Shown here: positions 1-12,959 of the stretch, one piece after another
How the letters are laid out: each line of letters opens with the position of its first letter
Position numbering within the stretch: position 1 is the stretch's first letter
Source of the DNA: Cenococcum geophilum 1.58
Lineage: Eukaryota > Ascomycota > Dothideomycetes > Gloniales > Gloniaceae
Assembly: GCA_001692895.1 (NCBI GenBank)
Contig: KV748177.1
Coordinates: 1,426,001-1,490,000 of the forward strand
Reading direction: 5' to 3'
DNA: 64,000 nt
Position numbers and translations under genes: made by a program
Notes under the pieces: generated by a model
Database searches by the model: none
The model's input: the letters and a program-made list of their open reading frames with translations, nothing else
Told to the model about the DNA's origin: nothing

Positions 1-223
1 GGGGAATCAAAATAAGAATGTTCAGTAGTGGTGGTCTTTTTTTGGGCTTGGGCTCGTTTATGGCATTGGGGGCCGTGAATCATAAATTGGTGATGTGCTG
101 GTGATGGTATAAAGGTAGATTAGGATCAAGATATTGATGAGCGTTTAAGGAAGTGTAGAAGTGGCAATAAATGGGTAGTGAAGGCCGCGGGCGACATAAG
201 AAGGTTGAACGTAGTGACGGTGT
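1..223. other. 3' flank of the Zn2Cys6 regulator gene
   Basis: This stretch lies just downstream of the minus-strand regulator gene and is probably its 3' untranslated region. CpA and TpG are common, so it has not been RIP-mutated. I see no second gene. The polyadenylation site cannot be placed from sequence alone. Confidence 0.5.
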
Positions 224-2677
224 TTAGTTGGCGCGGATGACGAGCTTGGAGAGGAATTTGTTTGAGAGAGAGTCAAAATCACTACGATCAAACTTGGCCT
301 CATTCCTGGACTTGAGGTAGCCCTCTGTATAATACGTTAATATAAAGAGAACTAAAGCCAGATATAGCTTTCAAAACTCACCATATTTAGCAACATGAGC
401 CCTAACCTCCGTCATAGCGTCGCAAACTGCCGGGTTAGAGTTTAGCAAATGGTGGTGCTTGCGGGTATCCCACTCGCTGAAGCTTGGCAGCTTCTGCGAG
501 ATAGCCGAAAAGAGACCGACTATGACACCGACTGGTGTGCTCTCCATATCATTGCAGAACTTCTGGACAACTGCTTGATCCGGCACGCGGTAGTGGCAGT
601 CAAATTGCATGAGCTCCCAAACAGCAAGGAGGATAGCTGCAAGCATGAATATAGTAGGCCAATTCTTCAACTTATCACCGCTATACACGGACGAATACAG
701 GGCAGAAAGCTCCTCAAGGACGTCCTTTTGGAGCTCGCGCCACATGTCGGCCAATGCGCACTTCACTTGGAAGTTGATCATGACAGGAGCAACAGTCTTG
801 CCGCAGAACTTGCTCTCAGGTTCGTCTACTTTGCCAACCCGAGCTTCCTCCTCGGAAAGGCCTTCAACCATAGTAACGTGAAGAGTAAGGTTGTACGCAA
901 GTACTAGTTTGAGTGCTTTGCGAATGACCGGAAGCTTCTCCCGGAGGTAATAGCGGTAGGCAGTCTTCAGGATCTCCGTGAGGAAGTAGGTACCCTCGAA
1001 GTACTCATCAACAAATCGCTCAAAGCCGCCGTCGATGTGACGGTCTAAGTACTCAGAGAGAAGTGTGTGAGATACGCCCTCCAAACCAGCAGAGAGCTTA
1101 GCAGTATTGACCTCAAACTCTTTTGGAGCCTCATGCATCGACTCAATCCAATCAACTCCAAAGCATTTATCATCGCGAACATAGACCTCACGAGCACTAA
1201 TTGGTAGATAGTAGCCGTAGCCATGGGTGATATAGAGTGGGCGCTCCATCGATGAGAAACCTTTAATGTTTCCAACGGAGAAGCCGAGGCTAACGTGGCG
1301 CTCATAATCGGCCTTCCAGTCCTTCATGAAATAGGCGATATCCTTGATGTCGATACGAGTGCAAGGGACTTGCCAGAGCCGGGCATGTGAGGGCTGGCAG
1401 CCACCACATGGGTCTCCTTTATCGCAAGTCTTCTTGAGGAACTTGCAGCGCAGGCAGGCCCGAAGTTTCCTGATCTCATGGGCTTGTTGTCGTTGATCAG
1501 GCCGGAGAGGTCCTCGCCGCCTACCAACACGCTTCTCGGTGACATGATCTTTCTTAGTGGAGTGGGCAGGGGTCTTCTTGACAATAGTCTTCGCGACCTT
1601 GCTGCCGACAGGGCTCTTCCTCCTGCGACCTGGAGGCGAGTTTATGGTTGATGATGTTGGCGAGGTCGATAGCGGAGGTGATTGCTTGGTGGGGAGAGGC
1701 TCGATAGTTATTGACTGAGGGCTCACTGAGTGGGAATGGGAGTGGTTCGGTGAGTGGGAGTGAAAGCGGAGATCACACTCATGTGGGTTCGGCAGACCGT
1801 GAGGGATAGGAGCGAAGTCAAGAGTATTCTCGATTTCGGATTGAGGAGAATTCATCGGAAACTGGATTTCTTCATAACTGCTGAAAGAATGAGCAGACCG
1901 CGGATCCGACTGTTGTGAGGAATCAGAGTTGGTTCGGATATGAAGGGTCTGGTTAGGATTGAAGATGATGCCATTAGACCCATCGTTAGCGTTCGTGTAG
2001 TCGAAGGAATGGCGGTGACTGCCGAATTCAACAGTACTCCAACCGTTGTCGCTGCTAGAAAGCGAGCGCACTTCTAACCAGTTCTCTGTGGGAGAACTAG
2101 ATGTCACAAGTTCGGTCGAGGTAAGGCCGCCGTCGTTCATGGGAAAGCTCATAAGTTCATTTTGGAAGTCAGCCATCTGACAATGTGCTGCCATCTGGTT
2201 CACACCCATGGGTGCCGATAAGGCGATGAAGTTTGTAGTTGGATCCATTGATAAAGTGCTATTCATCATGGCCTGGGACGTAGAGATGTTAAAATCAATC
2301 GGCGAGGCCTGAAGGGGGGCTCCGTATTGCGTGTTATAAGGTGACAGATCCAAGCCGGCATCTTGGTTGTAAGATTGTTGAGTCGGCTGGAGCGGAAACC
2401 AATCCGGCAGCAGACCACCGGCGGATGGATTCAGCGCTGGATGGAATCCGAGCCCACTCGTCTGAAGAGGAGTCGCCGTTGTCCCTGGCTGAGTGTTGGA
2501 GGCAGTGGCGGACGTGGTGTTGACCCTCCTGGGCTGCGCGTTCGAGGTCGCGCTGTGAGACATTGTTTGATCAATGGGAAGTGGCCAACTCGACGGATGG
2601 AGGTATGGAAAGCGGTTGTTCGGGTCGTAGTTGTCGAAAGCCAGAAAGGCTTCGTTGATGGGGTCGAGATTATCCAT
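224..2677 (-). CDS. Zn2Cys6 binuclear-cluster transcription factor (one intron)
   Basis: Predicted nuclear DNA-binding regulator. Coding parts are 382-2677 and 224-324 on the minus strand, giving about 798 residues; without splicing the frame would stop at residue 768. Residues 1-350 are low-complexity and rich in Ser, Asn, Gln and Pro, with a His/Ser run near 305-318, as in activation regions. Residues 351-390 are strongly basic (RRRK, KRVGRRRG), a likely nuclear localisation signal. Cysteines at about 408, 411, 418, 424, 427 and 439 follow CX2CX6CX5CX2CX11C, the fungal C6 zinc cluster with a somewhat long last spacing. The roughly 360 residues after it are mixed helical and do not obviously match the classic fungal-specific transcription factor domain. 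The start lies in a good context (GACAATGG), and no upstream in-frame start is more convincing. Target genes are unknown. This is the only intact host gene seen, about 1.4 kb from the RIP-mutated block. Confidence 0.88.
325..381 (-). other. Intron in the Zn2Cys6 regulator gene
   Basis: A 57-base intron with donor GTGAGT and acceptor ATACAG on the minus strand, a typical length for filamentous fungi. Splicing removes a stop shortly after the donor and joins, in frame, a second exon (324 down to 224) of 33 codons ending in TAA. That exon has balanced codon use and ends in the residues LVIRAN. Confidence 0.8.
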
Positions 2678-3990
2678 TGTCTTGTAATGGAGAAAAGTTG
2701 CTATTCAGCTTGGGGCGAAGCTGCCTTCAGCAGCAAAGACCTCACTTGCGGTGTGATGTGAGGGAGGCGGGTTAGAAGGGGGGGAAGTCTGTCTGACACC
2801 ACGAAATAGCGGTCTGGCTTTGTCCGCTAGCGACCCATGCAGCAAATGCAGCAGAACTACCAATAGCGAGCCGAGATGCAGTCGTCATCCACTTAATCCA
2901 GTCGGCGGGGCATACATTGGCGGGATCTACAGACCCTCCCGTCCGCAGTGAGTGCGAGTGCGAGCAACCTGCGTAGATGCAGGTTCGGAAAGGCAAATGG
3001 CGAAAGCAGTGCTGTGAGTTGTTGCTTTGGCAGCACGCAGAGTTCAACACTACGACCGTGTTCTCTGTTCGTCGCCGTGGCAGACCGTGGGGCGAGCCGT
3101 TTAGCGAAAAATTCGAACCGATCCCCGATCCCCCCGGTCGGCTTTGCCAGCCACGCCAGCGTTGTCCATTTCCTAAAAGCGGCTTACGCCCAGCGCCCGG
3201 CCACTCACAATTCAATCGTCGCCCCCGCCGCGCTGCGCCTCGATTCGATAACCCAGATAAGGCTTGGGATCTGGAGTTTCTTCGAGCATAGCAGGATGTC
3301 GCCGACTCCATCTGGAGACTGGCATGTGGAGCAATAGCGGCGTAACGCTTCTAACATGCCTATAGGCGCTTAAGCAAATGGATGCGACCCGGACGGCGCT
3401 GTGGCATCCTCGACGACCCGCGTTCTTCACGGTGGAGCAACTCTCGAGAGGTATTTCCCCCTCACCGACAGGACACCAGGGAAAAAGCGTTGGCAATCCA
3501 GAGTTGCTGTGCCTCATTCTGCCTTACCTCTCCACGCACAATTTGCATTCTTCGGAGCCTCCCCAATTGCGCTCGCCCTCTATCATCTCCACGTTGCCAC
3601 CAAAGACTCACCTGCTTTGCCTCTCGCCAAAGCCGAGCGTTTCAGCACCTGTCTCTTCCGGCCCATTCCCTGGTCATGCATGTCGCCGCTCCGCATCATT
3701 CCTTGACCAGAAGCAGAAAGCCCAGCTTGGACAGACTTCAACGACCTTGGGTCTCGTTGGTGGAACACGACGGTGACAAGCTTGCGAGGTCCCTGCGACT
3801 CCTCGTGACTTCTTCCCACTGGCTTTGGAGATCCGACACTGCATCTCCTTGCTTTTTGTGCATGGGCAAGCGGGATGTCATGCAGCTGTTCCCGAACGGT
3901 TCCGTGCAAAAATTTGGATTTGAAAACTCGTTGAATCATGTTCATTATAGGGGTTTCGATGAACTGACGGAAGGTAACGCTAAGTTTTAG
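2678..3990. other. Upstream region / 5' leader of the regulator, not RIP-mutated
   Basis: About 1.3 kb of GC-balanced DNA upstream of the regulator start, with CpA and TpG at normal levels. Several overlapping open frames of 100-200 codons exist on both strands (for example 2772-3311 minus and 3382-3990 plus). They overlap each other, are rich in Arg, Ser, Pro and Cys, and show no domain, so I treat them as chance frames. The stretch probably holds the promoter and a long leader. Pyrimidine-rich tracts are present on the plus strand around 3520-3680. No clear TATA element can be assigned. Confidence 0.5.
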
Positions 3991-5021
3991 TGCTTACATA
4001 TACGTCAAGCGCGACCTTTTTCGCCGGGGCCTCGTTATTTAAGCCACGCTCTATTCGACTTGCTTACCCGACGGTTTCGGTGATAATATTTTAGGGTTAG
4101 TGGCTTCGATCGGGCTCGACTTTAGTAGCGCCAGCGTCACGTCTCATCTGCTCTACCAGCTCGACGGTTTAATTAGCGCATAGGATTAAAAGACATAGTA
4201 GCAAGGATTAACTACGCGAAATTTAGAGTCGCTGGCTGCCGTAAATAAAATAGGGTGCTGGATTAAAGTTCTGATAAAAATATTCATTAAAACTTCTCAT
4301 ATTTGCTAAGAATTAAATGTGACGAAAGGTCCTACTAACTATATACTGGTAGTACGCGACGATCGCCTCGCATTGCCTTTCGTCAGTTTATCGAAACCCC
4401 TCTATTGTGGAAATTTAATAAAGCATGTTGAATACTTTGATGTGACACCAAGGCTTCCTGACGTTGCCTTCTGTTCAACCTTGACGTCAAGGTTACAATC
4501 TATGTGAGGTATGACTGTTTCATGAAGAGTCACAAACTGATTGATGGCTGACTGGAGGGATACTAATTCCCCGGCCTTCTGGCCTAAGGGTTTATAGGAG
4601 GAGGGAGAACGAGTACAGGCGATTAGAGGCAGTATCATGAGCAGTCGACGATTTAAGGTTGCTAGTTCTCCTTCCTCATCCGCGGATCCTTACGGAAAGA
4701 GGAGCGACCATGACTTTACACATTGTGGGTTCTACATGCAACCTTCGAAAACTTACATCCCAGTGCAAGAATTCGGACACTTCAATGGGTGCTTGCGAGA
4801 CGTTAGTCATACATAGTAAGATTATAAACCGTGGGAGTATGAGGTGTCATCGAGGTTCAGAGTTTGTTTGATGAAAGGTATAGTGGCGTACTGAAGCATT
4901 TCAAGTATCTTCCAAAAAAAAACAAAGATTCCTTCAAGCTCGTATACAAAAGAAGGAACGATTCAACCATCCACTCCGCCGTACGAGATGGATCTCGAAA
5001 ATCTACAGTTCGCCATTAGTA
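3991..5021. other. Transition zone between host DNA and repeat island
   Basis: CpA and TpG are depleted in patches (about 4020-4310 looks RIP-mutated, 4320-5020 much less). Short open frames such as 4319-4507 plus and 4402-4638 minus have no recognisable features. I see no supported gene here. Confidence 0.4.
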
Positions 5022-5026
5022 TGTAG

Positions 5027-5215
5027 TGTCGACCTGTGAAACTTTAGAAGTCGCATCAGTCCTTGATCAAAACGACTGACGTTTGAAGCTCTAACTGATT
5101 AACCAATACGTCGTAGATGAGACGAAGCTGACGACGACTTCTTGACGTATATATAGAGGCTCTAGAGCCATATTAAATACAGCAGAGTCCTCATTCTTGA
5201 TCGTCCTGTTCGACA
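5027..5215. mobile_element. Solo LTR with TGTAG target duplication
   Basis: A 189-base unit that begins TGTCGACC and ends GTTCGACA, giving inverted ends TGTCGA/TCGACA. It is flanked on both sides by the five bases TGTAG (5022-5026 and 5216-5220). A TATATATAG promoter-like box lies near 5149-5158, followed by a short inverted GGCTCTAGAGCC, which fits a U3-R layout. Only one LTR is present, so this is the relic of recombination between two LTRs. CpA and TpG survive, so it is much less mutated than the elements to the right. Its family is unknown; the promoter area resembles that of the Copia D LTR. Confidence 0.72.
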
Positions 5216-5220
5216 TGTAG

Positions 5221-6069
5221 CCTTACTAATATACGAACATAATCTCAGTTAATCACCTCAACCTTTCAGGTTTCGTCTACAACTTGCTTCTGCCTTTTAT
5301 GCCAAGGCCTGCGTCTACTTCTCCAACCTATCAACTACAGGTACTCCTGATATTCGCCGCTATCATGTTAGAAACTGTTCAGTTGCAAATCGCCTTCAGA
5401 TCAGAAACCTCGTGATCTGTGTACTTTTTAGTGTTGGCTAGTTAGTAATTAGTAGCGTCTACTACCGCGGCTCAGATGAAGCTGTAATTAACTCAATCGT
5501 TCGGTGAGGCTCTAGATGAGACCCTCAGAATTTAGCGTCGCACAATGGGTGGTTGATTTTAGTGAGCAATCCAGGCGATCAAAGTGATCACCTCTGCCAC
5601 CACCTCTATTACGACTTTGATATATGGTGTAGTAATACTCCCCTACTCCTCTAGATCCTTAACCGACATTTTCTACGCCTCCGCCGACCTCCCGCACTAG
5701 CTGTAGTAGGGCTGCGGCGACGCCAGCAACACCTGCGGAGCCTTTAAGGCTCAGTGTAACGAAGCCTTATAGGAAATACTACGATGGACTTATTAATGGG
5801 CTAGGTATGTAGATTAATAAAAGTTAATAAGCCGAGTATAGAGTAAGTTCCTAATAGATTGGCTCTAATTAATTCTAAAATTACTACAAAGAGAAAACTA
5901 TCTAAGCAGGGACTATAGTCCTTTAAATATACAACTATACTTCTAAGAAATCCCTTGATACGTAACATACCTCGCGTATACTACGTATACTACAGATAAT
6001 ATCACCTAATATTATATAACTTATCTGCTACTCATTATATAGTTCTACTAGGTCTATTGTAGCCCGTGC
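5221..6069. other. Unassigned decayed sequence left of G1
   Basis: About 850 bases, mixed in base use: the first part keeps CpA and TpG, the part after 5760 is RIP-like. A Pro/Ala/Arg-rich reading around 5640-5760 hints at a former coding exon but has no recognisable motif. The sequence continues at 14099, on the other side of G1, because G1 duplicated TACCT here. Confidence 0.35.
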
Positions 6070-6074
6070 TACCT

Positions 6075-6500
6075 TGTTACGGACGCTTTAAGTACAATGT
6101 TACGACTACTAGGAGAAGAGTCGGAAGAAGCTAGTTGGTTGATCCAAGCACGGTCCAGAATGGAACCGGTAGAGCCATGTGACGAGGAATGGTAACCGAG
6201 GTCACATGACATGCTACGTATTGAACGAGAGGAACAAGAGGAACTCACGTACCTTATATACAAGGCGTACATCACATACAAGAAGGATTTCATAGGAGTA
6301 CAGTTATATATTTAAGGACCCTTAGTCCCTACCTAGATAGTTCCTTTCTTGTAGTAATTCTTAGAATATAATTAGAGTTAATCTATTAGGCAACCACTCC
6401 ACCAGTTATTATTACGTTATTAACTACTATCTTTGCATTTCCTATACACCTAGCCTATTAATAGAACCTATTGTAGTTCTTACTACAAGATTCTATTACA
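6075..6500 (+). repeat. 5' LTR of G1
   Basis: 426 bases, TGTTACGG to ATTACA, preceded by TACCT. It differs from the 3' copy mostly by CpA/TpG to TpA changes, and this copy keeps many more CpA and TpG than its partner. Confidence 0.92.
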
Positions 6501-6829
6501 CAATTACTACCTAATTATAGTATTAAATATAAAGTTGAACAACATACCACTAAAAGCAGCCACTATAACGCCATCGACGGCGGTAACTACGTTAGGGTTA
6601 GGGGGTAATACCAGTATAGCGGACACTAACTCACAATAACCTATAACGGTAGGACAGTTATAAGAAATAGTTAACCAATTAATAGAGAATAATGCAGCAC
6701 TTAAATAAAGGATCAATGGGATAGGCGCAGCGAAGGTTAAGTTACTATTAATTAAAAGATTCTTAGGAGAGAGATTAAAGCGTAAAGGATTCCTTATATA
6801 AATGTATTTTAAGGTTATATAAGAGGGAG

Positions 6830-8200
6830 CAAAGCTGGCGATACCTATAGACCAAATAGCATATACAGGGTTATTCTTAACAGGAAGAGCACTTAAATAG
6901 TTTAAGCCTTACCTTATAGAGATATAAGTAAACGGAATAACAACTACGAACTAAGAGGTACGGTTTATATTTTTAAGCTAGAACGGATTTATAAAACGAC
7001 TTATATAAATGTTTGGAGACCCAAAGGCAGTAACTATAGCGGAAAGAAAACTCTAAGACATTATATAACGGACCTTAGCAATTAAGTATATAACGCAGTT
7101 TTAAATATTAGTAATATAAGTTAAGTGGAACAATAGGGCGCTTATAGCATAGTATAAATAAGGACTTAAGGCTAAAGTCTAGGACATAATTATTCTAATA
7201 GAAGATACGGACACCCTAAGGGAATTAATAGATTAAGCGATTAAAATTAATAATAGGATCTTCCAAAGGGAATAGGCTAAGAAGGGTTAGGACAGAGTTC
7301 TATAGTCGTATAAAATACAGAGCACGCAATAACTAAAGCTAAGTTAGAAAATATAGTATGGCGTAGAACCAATAGACCTAAGTAGTACTAAAGAAGCCTA
7401 TAAGAGATAGAGCAAAAAACTATAGAAACCTAAAGGTTAAGGATTTAGTAATTACAAGACTAAGGAGCAGAGGCTAAACTAGGGATCTTAGCAGCAGAAG
7501 ATGTTTAGGCGAACTCTATAGCAAAGTTAATAGTTTAGAGACGGAGCTTATATAAATTATAGAAAACAGGGTTACTTCGCAAGGGATTATAAAGATAGTT
7601 AGAGTTACTATATAATAAAGGGAACAAAACTAATAGTAGAAGACACATATATATAGAGGGACGATAGTATACTACGAGGAACAAAAGAGTATTTAATTAG
7701 AAGTTTTGCGTTTTATTATAACAACATATACCAAATTTATAAAGACGCTAAGTATAGTATAAGCTATTAGCCATAAGAGCCAGAGTTAAAAGGACTTAAA
7801 GGAACTATAGAGTTAGATAAAAAATAGGATCGACTCTACAAGCTAGATTAAGATATTACAGCAACATACGGATAATAATTAGTAATAATAACAATAGAAT
7901 TAAAGTATTTATTAATTAACAACAACGAGGACAGTAAAGGAACTAACTAGGGGTATCCAAACCTTAACAATATAATAGAGGCAGAGACTAAAACCACTAT
8001 AGAGCAAGGTTTAATAACGGGCATTATAACACCATTAAATACGGCATCCATCGCTTTATAAGACGGAAGGAGTAATATCTAGAGACGATTAAGCAAGCAA
8101 ACAACTGCTAGTGCTAGCTTACTACTTAATAAAGGTAAAAGGCTAAAGGCTTAAGATTCTTAAGACAAGATAAGAGACGACCAAGATTCTTAAAGTAAGA
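6830..8200 (+). pseudogene. G1 gag remnant
   Basis: Stop-tolerant translation reads as a Ty3-type capsid: a GAKLAIPID start of domain, a GRAL..FKPYL segment, then MFGDP and ERKLQ motifs near 7010-7050, as in the retrotransposon gag family. The nucleocapsid zinc knuckle at 7549-7590 has lost all four ligands: the three Cys and the His of CX2CX4HX4C all read Tyr. These are TGT to TAT and CAC/CAT to TAC/TAT changes, as RIP makes them. The true start codon cannot be fixed. Confidence 0.82.
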
Positions 8201-9739
8201 TAAGGCACACCTAAGGACCCATAATAGACAAAAACCAATAGAGTAGGGTAATAGCTTAGTTTAGTAATATATAAATAAGCTCGGGACAAGAGTTCCCAAC
8301 AGCATAAGATTCTTAAGACGAGATAAGTGAGATTTAAGACTCTTAAGACAAGATAAGAACACTATAGACGCCTAATTGGACTAAAGCAGAAGCTAAGCTT
8401 AAGTTAGAAGTAAGCTTAGGATTAAAGAATCTAAGGGACCAAGAATTCGGAGAACGAATTAGGACACCTATAAGTAAGAAGCAAAAAGCTTCTTTATAGA
8501 TTAAAGAATCTATAGCGCAAACCGCGATTAGACTAGGAGATAGATATATAGACCTAAAAGACTTACTAGGGGAACGTAGTGCTCAGCCTAAAGATTAAAA
8601 AGTTAATACTAAGATTAAGAAGCAGAAAGACTTTAAGGATCTACTTGTAAGACGTAATATAAAGGAAACCATAGAGGAATTCAGAGCAAGAATTACCTTA
8701 TAGCAAGAACAGAAATTAGATAAGAGATCTAATATATTAGGACATACGAAGGACAGAGCGCTAGTATAAAAAATCACTAATAGGCTTAGAGCAGGCACAC
8801 TAAGAGCTAAGTAGCTTATTAAACTAGAACAAGAAGAGGATCTAGGGATTCCTACTAGGTTTAAGGAACAACATACTAAAGGCTGTCACAATACAGCAAT
8901 AAGGAGATATTTTCTTACGGACGAGCCGTATATACTTAAGCAGCTATACCAAAAGTGGTATAGGCAACAACACAACAATAAGTAGGAAGATTTCTACATA
9001 TAGTTAGACGAAAAAGTTATCTAAGACCACCCAATTACAGAAAAAACTATAACTCACATTAAGGGAGCCTTAATTATAACGTCAAAGGATTTAAAAAAGC
9101 AATTAGAGGACTAGAGAAGCAAGAGGCGTATTTTAATACCTGCAAATAAAGTCATAACACTTAGATTAACATAAGAAAGGTTTAAACTTAAGGACAAAGA
9201 TAAGCTAAGAGTTAACCCAAGACACTAAGCATATTACACACTATTATAGATAGCATACGTAGATAATGCGTGCAATATATATAGAGCACTAAAAGACAAA
9301 AATTGGAAGTATTTAATAAGGATATATTAGATAACAGACAAAGTAAAGTATCAAAACGCTAAGTATATACATAGTTAGCACTTAGTAGAAGTTTAAGAAT
9401 AAGGGGACTTAATACTTTAACCAGGAAGATTCCTTATAGAAAAATGCCTAGATAAATAATAATAGTGGGAATATCTAGAGAACACCTATCTATAGTATAT
9501 TAAAGACAAAAAACGAACTAAGTATTAGCCTAAGCTAGACTAAGTACAGATAGGATCTAGTAGCTAATAGTTAGGAAAAGTAGAGGCCTACGGGACTAAA
9601 GGGAACCAGTAGTAGAGCCTTAGACCCTTAAAGGAATTTAAAGATAACACCTAAATTTATAAATTAAATAGCAAGATTAACAGTTTAAGGCGCTAATAGA
9701 TAGTAGAGCAATAAGGAACCATATCTTACTAACAGCAGT

Positions 9740-12700
9740 TAAAAGAATGGGATTACCATATAGATAGAAGGAATATCCTTACCTATTAGTAACAATTTCA
9801 GAAGATCCAATAGCCTATAGAGGAGGCATCATCAATCTTAAAATAGGACCTATTTAGCTAACCATTAAAGGGAGACAGATTAAGATATCTTTTAACATAT
9901 TACCATTAGGGAATAATAAGGCAGTATTAGGAATGCCTTAGTTATAAGAATACAATCTAAGGATCAATTAGATTACAGGTTAGGTCAATATTAGGAATAC
10001 TTAACGCCGTAAGACGCAATAATAAGCCAAGTTGGTATAGTACTAAGTAGGAGCAACCTATAAAGAAACGGAAAAAGGGCTAAGCTATATACTAAAGAGA
10101 TACTATAAGTATAGTAAGAAACTATAGTCACCTAAGAGTAAAAAGCTATTAGAGTATATAGCATAGGACTATAAGATAGAATTAGAAGAAGGGATAAGTC
10201 TAAAGTTCTTTCCAATCTATAAGCTTACCGAAGAAGAAGGTAGAGCATTAAAAGAGTTTATCTAAGAAAACTTATAAAAGGGGTACATTAGACCATCGCA
10301 GTCATTAGCGGGTTATCCAGTACTATTCGTACTAAAGAAGAATAGCTAACTAAGGCTATATATCAACTATAGATAGTTAAATAGCATTACCAAAAAGGAT
10401 AGGTATCCTTTACCCCTAATTAGCGAAATCTAAGATAGAATAGGTAACGCGCAAATCTTCACGAAGATAGATCTAAGATAGGCGTACCATTAAATCAGAA
10501 TTAAGGAAGGCGACAAATAGAAGGCAGCCTTTAGGTTAAAGGAAGGACTATATAAACCATTAGTTATACAATTCGGGCTTATAAACGCACTAGTAACGTT
10601 CTAGAAGCATATTAACAATGTATTAAGAGAACACTTAGATAAATTTGTTATAGTATACCTTAATAACATTATTATCTACTTAATAACTAAGGAAGAACAC
10701 GGGGAATACGTTAAATGGGTCTTAAAGAGACTATAAAAAGAACAGATACTAGTAGCAATTAAGAAATACGAGTTCTTTACAAGGAAAACCAATTTCATTA
10801 AATTCATTATTAAACTAGGCCAACTCAGCATAGATCTAAAGAAAATTAAGGCTATAGTGAATTAGTAAGAACTAGAGAATGTTACGCAGTTAAGATTGTT
10901 TCTAGGGTTTTACAATTACTGCAGAAGGTTTATAGCTTAATAGTTAAAGGACATTAAGCCATTTACAAGATTAATAAAGAAGGAAGAACTATAGGCATAG
11001 GAAGAGGAACAAAAGGAACTCTTTAGGAAAATTAAAGAATTATTTACCTAGGAGCTAGTTCTTAAAATCTATTAACTAAGATTAGAGACGGTTATAAAAA
11101 CAGATACATTAGACTATATACTAGGAGCGTACTTTCTATAAAAATATAAGAATGGATAGAACCTAGTAGCATACTATAGTCGAAAGATAACACTACTAGA
11201 GTTAAACTATAACATCTATAACAAGAAGTTATTAGGTATAGTTACAGCACTAAAGAAATAGAGAGCATTCTTANAAGGTATAGAGAAACTATTTATAGTT
11301 AAGACGGATTATAAGAACCTAATAGGATTTCTAATAATAAAGGAACTTAACTAAAGATAGGTTAGATAGGCAGAGATACTATTTTAAGATTTAGTATATT
11401 AAGGGTATAGAGAATGCACAAGTAGACGCTCTAAGTAGAAAAGCTAAACTATAAAATAATAAAAAGCCATTAGGAGCTTTACTGCGAAAGGACAAAGATA
11501 GATTAATTAGGTACAATCATCCAAAGATTGCAGCAACTTAAGAAAAGGAGTTAGAAAGAGTCTATAAGATACTAGAAAGCCTTTAGGTACAAAGAATTCT
11601 AAAAGCATAGTTAGAAGATCTATAGTTAGATATATATAAAAACCGAGAAGTAAAGTATATCCTAAGAAGTATAGTAAAACAGTTTATAGAGGACTTCTAT
11701 AAGGGACTAACTTAAGGATATAACGGAGCAACGGGCTTAGTGTTAAGACTCTAGGAGGAGTATATTATTAATAGAATCTAAAGGATAGCTAGAAAGGTCA
11801 CTAAGGAGTATCTAAATTGCTAAAGGAATAAACTAATAAGGCATAAGCCGTATAGAGGGCTATAACCTATTAAAATACTAGAGAGACCATAGGAGGTCAT
11901 ATTATAGGACTTTATTATTAAGTTATTAAAGTCAAGAGATCCTATTACCGGACAAGATTATAACGCGATCTTAGTAATAATAGACAAGCTTATAAAGTGG
12001 GGATACTTTATAGCATATACGGAAGAAATCTCAGCAGAGGATATTGCTAAAATCTATATTAAAGAAGTGTTTGTAAGATATAGAGCACTAAGCAAAATTA
12101 TATCGGATAGAGATCTAAGATTCGTAGTAGTATTCTAGGAGGTATTCTTAGCAAAGCAAGGAGTTTAAGTAGTAACTTCTACTACATATTATCTATAGAC
12201 AGATAGCTAAACAGAAAGATTAAACTAGACACTAGAGCAGTATCTAAGGTATTATATTAATTACGTATAGAATAATTAGGTATCGCTATTACTAGTTATA
12301 TAGTTTGTATATAATATAACACCATAAAAAGGAATAGGTATATTACTATTTAAGGCGAATTACGGGTATAAACCAAAAACATTATTATCGCCACGTTAAG
12401 TAAAGAAAATAAGTAATAGAGCTAAATAAAGAATAGAGACTTTAATAAATCTTTATATAAACCTCATAGAAACGGCTAAGGTAGTATAGTAAAGGATAAA
12501 GAAGTACTATAATGCTAAGAGATCTAAGGGACTAGATCTTAAGGAGGGAGATAAAGTATAGCTACTATACAAAATTTTTAAAAGTTAACAACTAAGTAAG
12601 AAGTTAGACTACGTTAGACTAGGACCTTTTAAAATTAAGAAGAGAATTTTACTGGTTATATTTAAGTTAAACCTACTAGCTAGGATAAAGATCTACCCTA

Positions 12701-12950
12701 TATAGTATATTGCGATACTAGAGCCAGTATATAGGAATGTTAAGCCACTAGCCTATAAAGCAGACACGTATAGAGGATAGAAAGAAGATAAATAGTAAGT
12801 TTTAAGAATTATTAGTTATAAGGACATTAACAATAAAATATAGTATAAGGTTAAGTAGATAGGCTATACTAAGACTACCTAGGAGCCACTAGAGAATTTA
12901 AAGAACGCTATAGAAAAGGTATAGGAGTATTAGAAGAAAATAGGTCAGGC
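9740..12950 (+). pseudogene. G1 pol remnant (PR-RT-RNase H-INT-chromodomain)
   Basis: The end of the protease is seen near 9750-9990 (ILPLGN..AVLGMP). Reverse transcriptase runs from about 10190 to 10860, with INYRQLN-like and RYPLPLI motifs. The catalytic box reads YLNNIIIY at about 10651-10680, where the family has YLDD, so both Asp are Asn. RNase H follows (KTD.LDY.LGA near 11100), then integrase at about 11690-12420 with an SDRD.RF box and a TERLNQTLEQYL motif. A chromodomain-like end lies at about 12780-12900. In-frame TAA and TAG codons are numerous. Confidence 0.85.
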
Positions 12951-12959
12951 AACATTAAT

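Noticed and set aside
449-907. Plus-strand open frames of 152 and 90 codons over the regulator gene
   Set aside because: They lie antisense to the well-supported regulator frame and have no domain; the antisense of a coding region often stays open.
2772-3990. Overlapping open frames of 100-200 codons upstream of the regulator
   Set aside because: They overlap one another on both strands, lack domains and normal composition, and fit chance openness in GC-balanced leader DNA.
6069-6293. Minus-strand open frame of 74 codons
   Set aside because: Lies inside the 5' LTR of G1 and has no counterpart in the 3' LTR after RIP.
6590-6606. TTAGGG words as possible telomeric repeats
   Set aside because: Only isolated or paired copies occur, as expected in TA-rich RIP-mutated DNA; no tandem telomere run is present.
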